Positions 24,868-33,020 of a stretch of DNA of 64,000 bases are shown piece by piece. Numbering within the stretch: position 1 is the first letter of the stretch; the number at the start of each line of letters is the position of its first letter. This DNA comes from CG2-30-36-39 sp964433225 (GTDB lineage Bacteria > Patescibacteriota > Microgenomatia > UBA1400 > PJMF01). The DNA is taken from contig CAYSQA010000002.1 in the NCBI GenBank assembly GCA_964433225.1, positions 53,192 to 117,191 of the forward strand, in the 5' to 3' direction. The notes under the pieces were generated by a model. That model was not told the DNA's origin. It was given only the letters and a program-made list of their open reading frames with translations, and made no database searches. The translations under genes were made by a program, and so were the position numbers.

Positions 24868-26145
24868 ATGTTGAAAAAAATAAAGAATTATTTAGCAGGA
24901 TCAGAGTGGAAGCTATTTAAACCTATCTATCTTGGTTTGGGTACTGGTGTATCTATTCCTGATATTGATATGGTAATTATGGCTTTCTTTTTTGCTAAGG
25001 GTTTTTCTGCCACAGAAGTTGGGATAGGTTTGTCACTCCAGTCTTTATTTTTGCTTTTATCAGAAATTCCTACTGGAGTTTTTGCTGATTTGTATGGAAA
25101 GAGAAAGTCGGTTCAGGTTAGTTGGTTAATCCAATCTTTAGTTTTTGGTTTGTTTTTCTTTATTAATCAAGTTTGGATGATGTGGTTGTTGTTTGCCTTT
25201 AAAGGGATAGGCTTAACATTCAGTTCTGGAGCTTTTGAATCTCTGCCATTTGATATAGTAAAAAGAACCAAAAAAGAATATTTGATTAACAAATATTATT
25301 CTACTCTTGAGTTTGTTTTTCAATTTGCTACAGCTTTTTCTAATTTGAATGCTATTTTGTTTTTATATTTCGTTGGAGCAAATAAGGAGTATCTAGTTTT
25401 TGGTCAAGTTCACCAAGGCTTAGATTTTTTATGGTTAACTGGTTGTTTTGGTTATTTTGTTGGAGCAATGATTTTATCTGGAGTTAAAGAAAAAACTAAG
25501 AAGATTTCTTTTTCAATTAAAAAGAATATTGTTAAAACAGTTAAAATTACCAGGACAGCAATTAAATATACTACTTCTCATCCAGTTATAAAAAAATTAG
25601 TGGTTGTAGGAATTTTATCTGAGATAGTAGCTTTACTTTTTTCTGATGTTGTCTATCAATCTTTTTTATTAGATCTTGAAGTCGGTGTAAGTAATCTACC
25701 CATCATGGTGGCAATTGCTTCTTTAACAGGAGCTACATTTAGTTTAGTACCAAAATATTATGCTAATAAGTTTGGCTCAGAAAAAAGTTATTTAACTTTT
25801 ATGATGTGGCTTAAAGTCTTAGTTTTAGTTTCTTTATTTTTATTAAAAAATTCATTATTTAGTTTAGTTTTCTTTATTGTTTATTTTGCTTTTGATTCAT
25901 TAATTTCTCCAATTTTAAATCCATTTAAGCAATATTTTTATGATAAAAAAATAAGGGCAACTTTGGGTTCAGTAGAAAGTTTGATTAGAAATGTTATTTC
26001 TATTTTCCTTTTTCCTTTAATTGGTTATTCTGTAGATAACTTTGGTTCTCAACAAACAGTTTTGATTTCGCTAATACCTTTGTTAGCTTCAATTTATATT
26101 TTTAGCAGCATTAAGCACAAAAAATTTTCTAAGCCAAAGAATTAA
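24868..26145 (+). CDS. MFS-type transporter of the unknown operon
   Basis: The protein is 425 residues from the ATG at 24868, with about twelve hydrophobic helices in two halves. The loop after helix 2 has LSEIPTGVFADLYGKRKSVQV, the MFS motif A signature (GxxxDxxGRR/K), and a long basic central loop (residues ~205-225) joins the halves. It belongs with drug/metabolite exporters; substrate unknown. As the last gene of the operon it probably exports the product made by the upstream enzymes. It begins 7 bp after the preceding stop without a Shine-Dalgarno sequence, suggesting translational coupling. Confidence 0.85.
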   Translation: MLKKIKNYLAGSEWKLFKPIYLGLGTGVSIPDIDMVIMAFFFAKGFSATEVGIGLSLQSLFLLLSEIPTGVFADLYGKRKSVQVSWLIQSLVFGLFFFINQVWMMWLLFAFKGIGLTFSSGAFESLPFDIVKRTKKEYLINKYYSTLEFVFQFATAFSNLNAILFLYFVGANKEYLVFGQVHQGLDFLWLTGCFGYFVGAMILSGVKEKTKKISFSIKKNIVKTVKITRTAIKYTTSHPVIKKLVVVGILSEIVALLFSDVVYQSFLLDLEVGVSNLPIMVAIASLTGATFSLVPKYYANKFGSEKSYLTFMMWLKVLVLVSLFLLKNSLFSLVFFIVYFAFDSLISPILNPFKQYFYDKKIRATLGSVESLIRNVISIFLFPLIGYSVDNFGSQQTVLISLIPLLASIYIFSSIKHKKFSKPKN

Positions 26146-26149
26146 GCCG

Positions 26150-26171
26150 AACAAACATTTTTTTGTTTGTT
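26150..26171. terminator. Stem-loop at the end of the unknown operon
   Basis: AACAAACA, six T, TGTTTGTT: an 8-bp AT-rich stem. A T-tract is missing after it, so it is a weak terminator, lying between this operon and the convergent SDR gene. Confidence 0.45.
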
Positions 26172-26220
26172 TATATGGTATTAGAGAATTTACTTTTAAT
26201 TTATATTTGGAATAGTTTTT

Positions 26221-27030
26221 TTAGGACAGCAACGCCCCACCATCGACTACGATTTGCTCACCAGTCATGTAGGAAGACATATCTGAAGCTAAAAACAAGG
26301 CCACTTTACCAATATCGTCAGGTTCACCCATGCGATGCATCGGAATTTTGGCCAAAAAAGCTTCCATAACTTTGGTCATATCGATTGCTGGATCGACAGG
26401 TGTTTGGGCTTGCATTCTTTGTACACCTGGAGTGGCTACTCCACCAGGAGCAATAGCATTTACCCAGATCTGGTGCTGAGCAAGTTCTAAGGCAACATTT
26501 TTGGTGAAGCCCCAAACACCATGCTTTGAGGCATCATAATGAGCTAAACCAACACTAGATGGGTGGAGAGCATCAATTGAGGTAATATTAATAATTTTCC
26601 CCCCTTTGCCTTGTTGGATCATTTGTTCGGAAACATATTTGGTGCACAAAAAGACACCTTTGAGATTAATTTCAATTACTTTAGAAAAATCTGCAGTGGT
26701 CATTTTGGCTAATGGAATGGAGGGAAAAATTCCTGCATTATTGACCAAAATATCTACACCACCAAACAACGCCATTGTTTTTTGTACCAAGTTTTTAACT
26801 TGATCTTCAACCGAAACGTCAGTGGTGATTGCTTCGACTGACCAACCATTATTTTTTAAGGTTTGCACGGCTTGTTGAGCATCCTCTTGGTTACGATTGG
26901 CTATGACAACATTAGCACCAGCTTCAGCTAGCCGGTATGCAATGGCAAACCCAATTCCCAAAGCTCCACCAGTAACGATTGCAGTTTTACCTGATAAGTT
27001 TAACAAATTACCATTTGGTTGAAGTTCCAT
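26221..27030 (-). CDS. SDR-family oxidoreductase
   Basis: The 269-residue classical short-chain dehydrogenase has the NAD(P) motif TGGALGIGFAIA, NNAG (VDILVNNAGIFPS), the active-site Ser in INITSIDALH, and the YDASKHG catalytic Tyr/Lys. It ends in MTGEQIVVDGG, typical of the family. NANRNQ after strand 2 suggests NADP but is not decisive. Sugar alcohols or 3-oxoacyl substrates are typical. The substrate cannot be told, and no pathway neighbours are present. AGGAGGAAAAA-like sequence before the start gives a strong Shine-Dalgarno. Confidence 0.93.
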   Translation of the reverse strand: MELQPNGNLLNLSGKTAIVTGGALGIGFAIAYRLAEAGANVVIANRNQEDAQQAVQTLKNNGWSVEAITTDVSVEDQVKNLVQKTMALFGGVDILVNNAGIFPSIPLAKMTTADFSKVIEINLKGVFLCTKYVSEQMIQQGKGGKIINITSIDALHPSSVGLAHYDASKHGVWGFTKNVALELAQHQIWVNAIAPGGVATPGVQRMQAQTPVDPAIDMTKVMEAFLAKIPMHRMGEPDDIGKVALFLASDMSSYMTGEQIVVDGGALLS

Positions 27031-27117
27031 TTTTTCCTCCTAAGATTAATTTAAACTCATTGTACATTTATTACTTTCCAAAAAGAAGGCCTTACCTAAT
27101 ATACCTAGTTAAAAACT

Positions 27118-27270
27118 TTATTTAGGTCTTCTAGGCATGAAGATACTAGCAGCTCTAAAGTTTCTTTGGTTAATTTTTTGTTTAAACTGAGGTAAGAATC
27201 CAGGATTACTATTACTAGTTGTCTTGTTTTGGTTAGGTTCGTTAGCTTTTCTTGATTTCTTTTTTCGCAT
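27118..27270 (-). CDS. Possible small basic protein, 50 residues
   Basis: A short frame begins MRKKKSRKANEPNQNKTT and ends in FMPRRPK, rich in Lys, Arg, Asn and Gln and without hydrophobic core. It fills most of the 367-bp gap between the SDR gene and the next gene. It has no clear Shine-Dalgarno, so it could be chance, although an uninterrupted basic frame is plausible for an RNA-binding peptide. No other feature is visible in this gap apart from the -10 box (27379-27384) of the next gene. Confidence 0.4.
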   Translation of the reverse strand: MRKKKSRKANEPNQNKTTSNSNPGFLPQFKQKINQRNFRAASIFMPRRPK

Positions 27271-27397
27271 AGTTATTTTTTATTTTATAACAAAATGTTT
27301 GCAGGACCAACCAACGCTATATAGATTATGTTGATTATTTAGCTAGTAATGAGTGAAGAGGTTTTTATCGATTTAGCTTATAATTTACAGTAAGTTT

Positions 27398-27928
27398 ATG
27401 ATTGGTGGCAATAAAGACAATGAGTGGTTAGATTTTTTGGCTAAAGAGCTTCCTCGGAGTGATTATTTAGTTGAAAGGTTGGATAAAAGTGAGTTAAGCA
27501 GAGCTGAAGTAGTGGTGGTCTTGGCTTTTAATCATGATCAAACAGCAGTAATGCTAAAACCAATAAAAGGGAAAATGGCTTTGGCTAGCGGTAAAGGAGC
27601 TTTTGCTGATGCCAGTAGTGTTGAAGATGCTGCCCTTAGGGAGTTGCGCTGGGATGCTGGAGTAAAAAACTTAGTGGCATCATTGGAGTTACTTGGTGTT
27701 TATCAGGTGCAGAATACAAGTAATGAACAAAGTCAAGTGACTAGTGATGTGGTGGCTTGCTATATTGCTACTATTCCAGATAGTACTGAGTTTATGCCTT
27801 CAAAACCAACTCATACTCACCAAGCTGAGTGGGTTAAAATTACTGATTTAAGAAATCATCAATATAGTAGAGAACATATTTTTTATTTAATTGATTGGTT
27901 GCGTCAACAAACTTTAAAAATGGAATAG
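27398..27928 (+). CDS. Nudix-like protein with degenerate catalytic box
   Basis: The 176-residue protein has a Nudix fold pattern: strand VVVVLAFNHDQTAVMLKP, then ASGKGAFADASSVEDAALRELRWDAGV. The Nudix box needs REUxEExGU. Here REL is kept (81-83) but the two catalytic Glu are Trp-Asp (85-86), so hydrolysis is doubtful. It may bind a nucleotide without cleaving it. Its -10 box (27379-27384) lies 13 nt before the ATG. The 3' end overlaps the convergent hydrogenase-like gene by 15 bp. Confidence 0.75.
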   Translation: MIGGNKDNEWLDFLAKELPRSDYLVERLDKSELSRAEVVVVLAFNHDQTAVMLKPIKGKMALASGKGAFADASSVEDAALRELRWDAGVKNLVASLELLGVYQVQNTSNEQSQVTSDVVACYIATIPDSTEFMPSKPTHTHQAEWVKITDLRNHQYSREHIFYLIDWLRQQTLKME

Positions 27929-28822
27929 GCCAGTGAGGGCTTTCTTGATAGCTGTAAAAATTTTTGTTGGTTGAGTAGCTTGGTTTAGTTCCAAAATTGG
28001 CGATGATTGTTTATTGCCTAGTTCCCAAAATTGGATTATTTTTTCTCTGCGTTCAGCCAGCGAAAGGGGGCTAGCTATTCCAGGCCCATTAATACACCCA
28101 CCTTCACAGAAAAGAATATCTAACAGTCTAACTCGATTATTTGCCTCAAATCTTTGGAGAGCTTTTTCACAGTTTTGCCAACCAGAAACAACTTCAATTT
28201 CTTCGTCAGCTAGCAAGTCTTTTACGGCGCTACTTTGAGCTAAACCTCCTGAGATTGGGTAGAGTCGAGTATGAGCCTCTTCAAGATCTAGAGTTGCTTG
28301 GGCATCAGTAGGATCATCTTGAAGTTGGAAATGGTCAAAGACGGTTTGCATTTGTTTATAAGTCACTGACAAGATTTCTAATTCTGGATAATCTTCATTA
28401 GCTTCTAGTTTTTTGGCGTTACATGGACCGATAAAAATTGGTTTATATCCTGGATATTTTTTTTTAACAATTCTAGCTGTCGCGATCATTGGTGAATCTG
28501 CAGCAAAGCCTAAATACTTTTCTAGGTGTGGGTATTTAGTTCTGATCATTCTGACAAAGCTGGCACAAGGGCTAGTGATAACTCTAGCTTGAGGGTTATT
28601 TTTTAGTAGTTTAATGGCGGCTGAATTGGTATGAATTGCACCAGCAGTGACTTCAACTACATAGCTAAAACCCAGTCTTTTTAGTTTGCCAACAATATTA
28701 GGAAATTTGTAAACAATAGGAAATGATGGGGCAAGCATAGCTACTACTGGTTGTTTTTTTTCTAGTAGGCTGATTAAAACTTCAGGTTCTGTTTTGATTT
28801 TAGTTGGTTGGTGATTATTCAT
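27914..28822 (-). CDS. [FeFe]-hydrogenase large-subunit-like protein without proton-transfer Cys
   Basis: The 302 residues match only the C-terminal H-cluster domain of [FeFe] hydrogenases (PF02906 type), with no N-terminal ferredoxin domain. All four cluster-ligand Cys are placed as in the family: TSPCASF (C86), GPCNAKKLE (C134) and LFCEGGCINGPG (C239, C243). The Cys that carries protons in true hydrogenases (TSCCP) is Pro here, and the MPC motif reads IGPC. So it probably holds a [4Fe-4S] cluster as a sensor or electron carrier rather than evolving hydrogen. It overlaps the end of a membrane-protein gene by 8 bp and is therefore co-expressed with it. Confidence 0.8.
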   Translation of the reverse strand: MNNHQPTKIKTEPEVLISLLEKKQPVVAMLAPSFPIVYKFPNIVGKLKRLGFSYVVEVTAGAIHTNSAAIKLLKNNPQARVITSPCASFVRMIRTKYPHLEKYLGFAADSPMIATARIVKKKYPGYKPIFIGPCNAKKLEANEDYPELEILSVTYKQMQTVFDHFQLQDDPTDAQATLDLEEAHTRLYPISGGLAQSSAVKDLLADEEIEVVSGWQNCEKALQRFEANNRVRLLDILFCEGGCINGPGIASPLSLAERREKIIQFWELGNKQSSPILELNQATQPTKIFTAIKKALTGLFHF

Positions 28823-29351
28823 TGATAGGTTCCTTGGACTCGGTAAAGAACTTAGTTTGACTAATTAAACTAGCCAGGATTCCTCCTGTTGTAGCGGTCA
28901 TAAACTGAATAGTTCCCATTGCTGTTAGAAACATAGTTGGCACTATGCTTAGTTTGACTAAACTCAAGGCTACTCCAAAAAGCAGAGCTGTTTTAACTAT
29001 GGCAGCGATAATAATGCTGATTAAAGTAGGTAAGTTTTTGGTTTGGTTAAAAATTCTCATCATCAGGTAGTTTCCTAACCAAATGATTGGTGCAAAATAA
29101 AGCAAAAACATAGTAAATGAACCAAATAAAACACCATTTGTAATAGCTCCAAGGCTGGGGAGGATGGCTAAGGGAATAAGTTCTTTGTTAGTTAATTTTT
29201 TAGCCCCCAGAAATAACATAAGATTAACAGCTGAGCCAATCAATAATTGGTTAGCATGGTTAAGTAACGGCAGAGTAAAAATTGTTAAGTAAAATAGATT
29301 TGATTTAGTTAAAATTTTATTAATAGGCAAAGCTATAATTTGTGTTTTCAT
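28815..29351 (-). CDS. Membrane protein, ECF S-component-like, partner of the hydrogenase-like gene
   Basis: The 178-residue protein has five to six hydrophobic helices with short loops and a small polar C-terminus (KFFTESKEPINE). The size and the pattern GAITNGVLFGSFTMFLLYFAPIIWLGNYLMM resemble S-components of energy-coupling-factor transporters, but no substrate signature is visible. The hydrogenase-like gene follows with an 8-bp overlap. Such pairs may couple a substrate or redox signal at the membrane, which is inference. Confidence 0.65.
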   Translation of the reverse strand: MKTQIIALPINKILTKSNLFYLTIFTLPLLNHANQLLIGSAVNLMLFLGAKKLTNKELIPLAILPSLGAITNGVLFGSFTMFLLYFAPIIWLGNYLMMRIFNQTKNLPTLISIIIAAIVKTALLFGVALSLVKLSIVPTMFLTAMGTIQFMTATTGGILASLISQTKFFTESKEPINE

Positions 29352-29488
29352 GTTTATTTGTTAGATTAATTACAAAAATAATATAACTGGTTTAGAAGCC
29401 AAATAATAGCTTTAAGTAATTTAAGTTACAGAAAGTTAATCCTTCACAGCTAGGTTCTTTCTTGAGATAATGTTCGAAATTATTTTCT

Positions 29489-30829
29489 ATGCATAAAAAA
29501 AAGATTACTAACCCATTTTTAATGGTGGCTTTGGCTTTTATTTCGGTGATGTTTTTGGGTGGGTTTTTACTCATGCACCCATGGGCAACGCAAACTGGAG
29601 AAATTACCCATCCTGTTGATGCTGTTTTTACTTCTGCTTCAGCTTTGTTTGTGACTGGTTTGGCAGTGGTTGAGACTGGTAGTTATTGGTCTGGTTGGGG
29701 GCAGTTGGTGATTTTATTGTTGATTCAAATTGGTGCTTTAGGAGTGGTCACAATTGGTGGTTATGCCGCCTATCTTTTTGGTAAAAGACTTTTTTACACT
29801 GATAAACAATTACTAAGCGATGATCTTGGGGCTGACAATAAAGGTGAGGTTTTAAAAATATTAAAAAATGTTATGTTTTATGTGTTATTGCTTGAGTTTT
29901 TAGGGGCTATTTTGCTTAGCTTAGCATTTTTAAATCATGGGATTAGTTTTTTTGAATCATTTAAATTTGGTTTTTTTCATGCTGTTTCTGCCTTTGCCAA
30001 TGCTGGTTTTGATATTTTTGCTTTGGGAGATAGTGGTAAAACATTTATCGAAGTTAATTTTGCTGCTGAGATCATTATGTTTTTAATTATTTTAGGTGGG
30101 TTGGGTTACCCAGTTTGGTTGGATCTTTTAGATAAATTTAAAAACTTTAAAGGCCATCGTTTGAGTTATTACAGTAAATTAATTATTGGATTGAATATAG
30201 TACTTATCATTTTGGGAACAATGGGTTTCTGGTTTTTTGAATATCACAATAGGGCTAATTTGGTTGGTGAGATTACTCACTTTAGAGAGTCATTATTTCA
30301 TAGTGTTAGCGCTAGAACTGCTGGTTTTAGTGTTTTTGATCTGTCTGAAATGAGTAAATCATCTTTAATAGTGATGATTTGGCTAATGTTTATTGGGGGA
30401 TCACCAGCCTCAACTGCTGGTGGAATTAAAGTAATTTCTGCTTTTATTTTAGTGTTGATGATTGTTGGTTTAATCAGAGGTAATTTGAATATCCAGTTTG
30501 GTAAAAGAAGTATTGATTTTCAGACGGTTATTAGAGCAATGAGTACAGCTATCATTAGTTTAATTTTAGTGGTGGTGGCCACAACTCTGCTAGAGTTCAA
30601 TGACGATCCAGGATTTTTGGATGTTTTATTTGAAACATTTTCTGCTATGGGAACAGTGGGCTTATCATTAGGTTTAACTAGTAACCTGTCGATTTTTAGT
30701 AAAATAATTTTGATTTTCTTAATGTTTACTGGTCGTGTGGGTTTATATGTTTTATTGTATGGTTATATTTTTAATAAGAGAAAGAAAATAGTAAATAAAC
30801 AATATCCAAAGGCCAAAATATGTTTATAA
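29489..30829 (+). CDS. ktrB: Potassium uptake channel subunit KtrB/TrkH
   Basis: The 446-residue protein belongs to the Trk/Ktr/HKT superfamily with four repeats of helix-pore loop-helix. The pore loops show FVTGLAVVETG, ANAGFDIF, SARTAGFSVFD and GTVGLSLGLT, each carrying the family Gly that lines the K+ filter. It imports K+ (possibly Na+) and needs the cytoplasmic KtrA subunit, whose gene overlaps by 10 bp. No c-di-AMP riboswitch is visible in the 137 bp upstream. Confidence 0.95.
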   Translation: MHKKKITNPFLMVALAFISVMFLGGFLLMHPWATQTGEITHPVDAVFTSASALFVTGLAVVETGSYWSGWGQLVILLLIQIGALGVVTIGGYAAYLFGKRLFYTDKQLLSDDLGADNKGEVLKILKNVMFYVLLLEFLGAILLSLAFLNHGISFFESFKFGFFHAVSAFANAGFDIFALGDSGKTFIEVNFAAEIIMFLIILGGLGYPVWLDLLDKFKNFKGHRLSYYSKLIIGLNIVLIILGTMGFWFFEYHNRANLVGEITHFRESLFHSVSARTAGFSVFDLSEMSKSSLIVMIWLMFIGGSPASTAGGIKVISAFILVLMIVGLIRGNLNIQFGKRSIDFQTVIRAMSTAIISLILVVVATTLLEFNDDPGFLDVLFETFSAMGTVGLSLGLTSNLSIFSKIILIFLMFTGRVGLYVLLYGYIFNKRKKIVNKQYPKAKICL

Positions 30830-31491
30830 ATAAAGAAAAAAATAAAACTAAGTCATTCCTAGTCATTGGTTTAGGTCGATTTGGTTCGAGTTTTGCTAGA
30901 AATGCTAGTCAGTTGGGTTGTGAAGTTGTGGCTGTCGATGATGAAGAGCATAAAGCGGCGATGCTAGTTGATGAGGTCACAGAGTCACTTTCTGGAGATA
31001 TTCATGATGAAGATTTTTTGAGATCTTTGGGTATAGAGGATTTTGATGCGGTGGTAGTAGCGATAGGTTATGATATTGAATCAAGTGTGTTAATTACAAC
31101 ATTGGTTAAAGAACTCGGAGCCAAGTTTGTGGTAGCCAAGGCCTCACAAGAATTACATGAAAAGATTTTGAAAAGAATTGGTGCTGATTGGGTAATTTCT
31201 CCAGAAAAAGAAACAGGTAAGAAGGTAGCACTGGGTTTATATTCCAATATTATTGATTCTATGGAGTTGTCAAATGACTTTAAATTTATTGAATTAAAAG
31301 TTTTGGCCAATTGGGTCGGAAAAAAGGTTTCGGAAATAGATTTTTTTATGACTGAGCATTCAATGTTAGTGGCGGTTAAAAGAGATAACAAAATTTTGCT
31401 TAATAAAGAGGAAGCTAGTTTTACTTTTCAGAAAAATGATATTGTAGTGATTTGTGGTCATAATAAATTTTTACTACAAGTAACCAGCTAG
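30820..31491 (+). CDS. ktrA: Regulatory NAD/ATP-binding subunit KtrA
   Basis: The 223-residue protein has a Rossmann RCK-N domain (SFLVIGLGRFGSSFARNASQLG, with an acidic residue ending strand 2) and a C-terminal RCK-C domain (~140-220, ending VVICGHNKFL). KtrA forms an octameric ring that gates KtrB in response to ATP/ADP and c-di-AMP. The 10-bp overlap with ktrB indicates translational coupling and equal expression. Confidence 0.95.
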   Translation: MFINKEKNKTKSFLVIGLGRFGSSFARNASQLGCEVVAVDDEEHKAAMLVDEVTESLSGDIHDEDFLRSLGIEDFDAVVVAIGYDIESSVLITTLVKELGAKFVVAKASQELHEKILKRIGADWVISPEKETGKKVALGLYSNIIDSMELSNDFKFIELKVLANWVGKKVSEIDFFMTEHSMLVAVKRDNKILLNKEEASFTFQKNDIVVICGHNKFLLQVTS

Positions 31492-31500
31492 TTTTTACGA

Positions 31501-31506
31501 TATACT
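31501..31506 (+). promoter_or_regulatory. -10 box 7 nt before the IMPDH-like GTG start
   Basis: TATACT followed by 7 nt and the GTG at 31514, leaderless geometry. The out-of-frame ATG at 31512 opens only a short dead-end reading. Confidence 0.5.
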
Positions 31507-31513
31507 GAGTTAT

Positions 31514-32566
31514 GTGTCCTTTAATTTTTACCACTCCCTAGGCAAGACGGAGGTCTGGCCGAATCTTACTAATACTCACCCGGCTAGTTTGACTTACGAT
31601 GATGTGTTGTTGGTTCCACAAGCATTGACAGAGATAGGTTCTAGGAGAGAGACAGATGTCTCGGTTAATTTTGGTCCATTCAAACTCAAAAAACCGATTG
31701 TGACTGCTCCAATGGATACTGTCAGTGGTGAAAAGATGGCCAAATTAATGCATAAGTTAGGTGGTTTAACTTTTATGCCCAGAGTTTTTATTAATGAGGC
31801 ACTTGATGCCTGTGCTCGTTTGCAAAAAAATAAAATTAAAGCTGTTTATTCAATTGGATTTAAAAATGCTGTTGAAGATGCCAAAAAATTCAAAAAACTT
31901 GGCGCTGAGATGCTATTGCTAGATGTGGCCCATGGTGGGATGAAGAATATTGTCGAAGTGGCTGCCGAAATTCAAGCCAAACTAAACTTAACTGTGATTG
32001 CTGGCAATATTGTTAGTTATGATCAAGCCATCTCTTACAAAAGAGCTGGTTTAAAAATTGCTAGGGTTGGAGTTGGTGGCGGTGGAATGTGTATTACTAG
32101 ATTGGTAGCTGGAGCCGGTTTTCCACAATTGTCAGCTGTTTTTGAAACCGTCTCCTCTGGCTTAGAAATTATTGCTGATGGGGGGATTCGTAAACCAGCA
32201 GATTTTGCTAAAGCGATGGCTGCTGGTGCCAGAGTAATTATGGTTGGGTCAATGTTGGCTGGGACTGAAGAAGCTCCAGGTGAGGTTGTTGGTGGAGTAA
32301 AGAAAGCTAGAGGCCAAGCGTCAGAAGATTACATGAAGGATAATGGTTCTCAGTTGGGTGAGTTTAGGAGTGCAGAAGGTGTAACTACGATGGTTCCATA
32401 TAAAGGTTCAGCGGAAATAATTATTAATGATTTGGTGGGTGGATTAAGAAGTGCGATGTCTTATATCGGAGCAAAAAATATTAAACAGTTTCAAAAAAAA
32501 GCTCAGTTTACTTTGGCGTCTTTAGCTGCTCAAGGTGAAGGAGTAGCACATATTGATAGAAAGTAG
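31514..32566 (+). CDS. IMP dehydrogenase/GMP reductase-family protein lacking CBS domains
   Basis: The 350-residue TIM-barrel protein has LTYDDVLLVPQ, the catalytic-Cys loop GGGGMCITRLVAGAG (C193), AGNIVSYD and IIADGGIRKPADFAKAMAAGA. The usual CBS regulatory pair is absent. It converts IMP to XMP, or GMP to IMP, in guanine nucleotide balance. Loop residues differ from the GPGSICTT of standard IMPDH, so the exact activity is uncertain. The frame needs a GTG start at 31514. It ends 3 bp before a Nudix gene, a plausible nucleotide-metabolism pair. Confidence 0.85.
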   Translation: MSFNFYHSLGKTEVWPNLTNTHPASLTYDDVLLVPQALTEIGSRRETDVSVNFGPFKLKKPIVTAPMDTVSGEKMAKLMHKLGGLTFMPRVFINEALDACARLQKNKIKAVYSIGFKNAVEDAKKFKKLGAEMLLLDVAHGGMKNIVEVAAEIQAKLNLTVIAGNIVSYDQAISYKRAGLKIARVGVGGGGMCITRLVAGAGFPQLSAVFETVSSGLEIIADGGIRKPADFAKAMAAGARVIMVGSMLAGTEEAPGEVVGGVKKARGQASEDYMKDNGSQLGEFRSAEGVTTMVPYKGSAEIIINDLVGGLRSAMSYIGAKNIKQFQKKAQFTLASLAAQGEGVAHIDRK

Positions 32567-32569
32567 CTG

Positions 32570-33010
32570 ATGGTTGATCGTCATACTAACATTATTGCTT
32601 CTTTTATAGTTTTAAAAAAAGATGACCAGGTTTTACTAGCCAAAAGGCAAAATACTGGTTATCATGATGGTGATTATTCGTTGGTGGCTGGTCATGTAGA
32701 GCTTGGAGAAACTTATACTCAGGCGATTATTCGTGAGGCCAAAGAAGAAGCCAACATAGATCTAATTCCAAATAAGTTGGTTGTTACTTATATTCAGCAT
32801 CGTAAGTCTCAAACAGATGGTTCTGAAAGAGTTGACGCTTATTTTTTGGCTGAAGAATGGTTGGGTGAAATTAAAAATTTAGAGCCAGAAAAATGCTCTG
32901 ATTTAAATTGGTTTTCAATCGATAAATTGCCAGAAAATATTGTTCCAGCAGTGAGACATGCCTTAGAGTGTATACAAAAAGACATTCATTACTCTGAATT
33001 TGGTTGGTAG
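32570..33010 (+). CDS. Nudix hydrolase
   Basis: The 146-residue protein has an intact Nudix box, GHVELGETYTQAIIREAKEEANIDL, which matches Gx5Ex7REUxEExGU with all catalytic Glu. Such enzymes hydrolyse nucleoside diphosphates linked to another group, often as housecleaning. It is close behind the IMPDH-like gene and overlaps the upstream reading of the next gene. Confidence 0.9.
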   Translation: MVDRHTNIIASFIVLKKDDQVLLAKRQNTGYHDGDYSLVAGHVELGETYTQAIIREAKEEANIDLIPNKLVVTYIQHRKSQTDGSERVDAYFLAEEWLGEIKNLEPEKCSDLNWFSIDKLPENIVPAVRHALECIQKDIHYSEFGW

Positions 33011-33013
33011 AAT
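33008..33013 (+). promoter_or_regulatory. -10 box overlapping the end of the Nudix gene
   Basis: TAGAAT, then exactly 7 nt, then the ATG at 33021. The box lies over the stop codon of the previous gene, so the next gene can be made from a separate leaderless transcript. Confidence 0.45.
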
Positions 33014-33020
33014 TGAAATA

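Noticed and set aside
26163..26369. Plus-strand reading frame opposite the SDR gene
   Set aside because: It lies antisense over the conserved C-terminus of the SDR gene and has no family or start signal.
29352..29488. c-di-AMP riboswitch before ktrB
   Set aside because: The gap is only 137 bp, AT-rich, and shows no conserved ydaO-type core.
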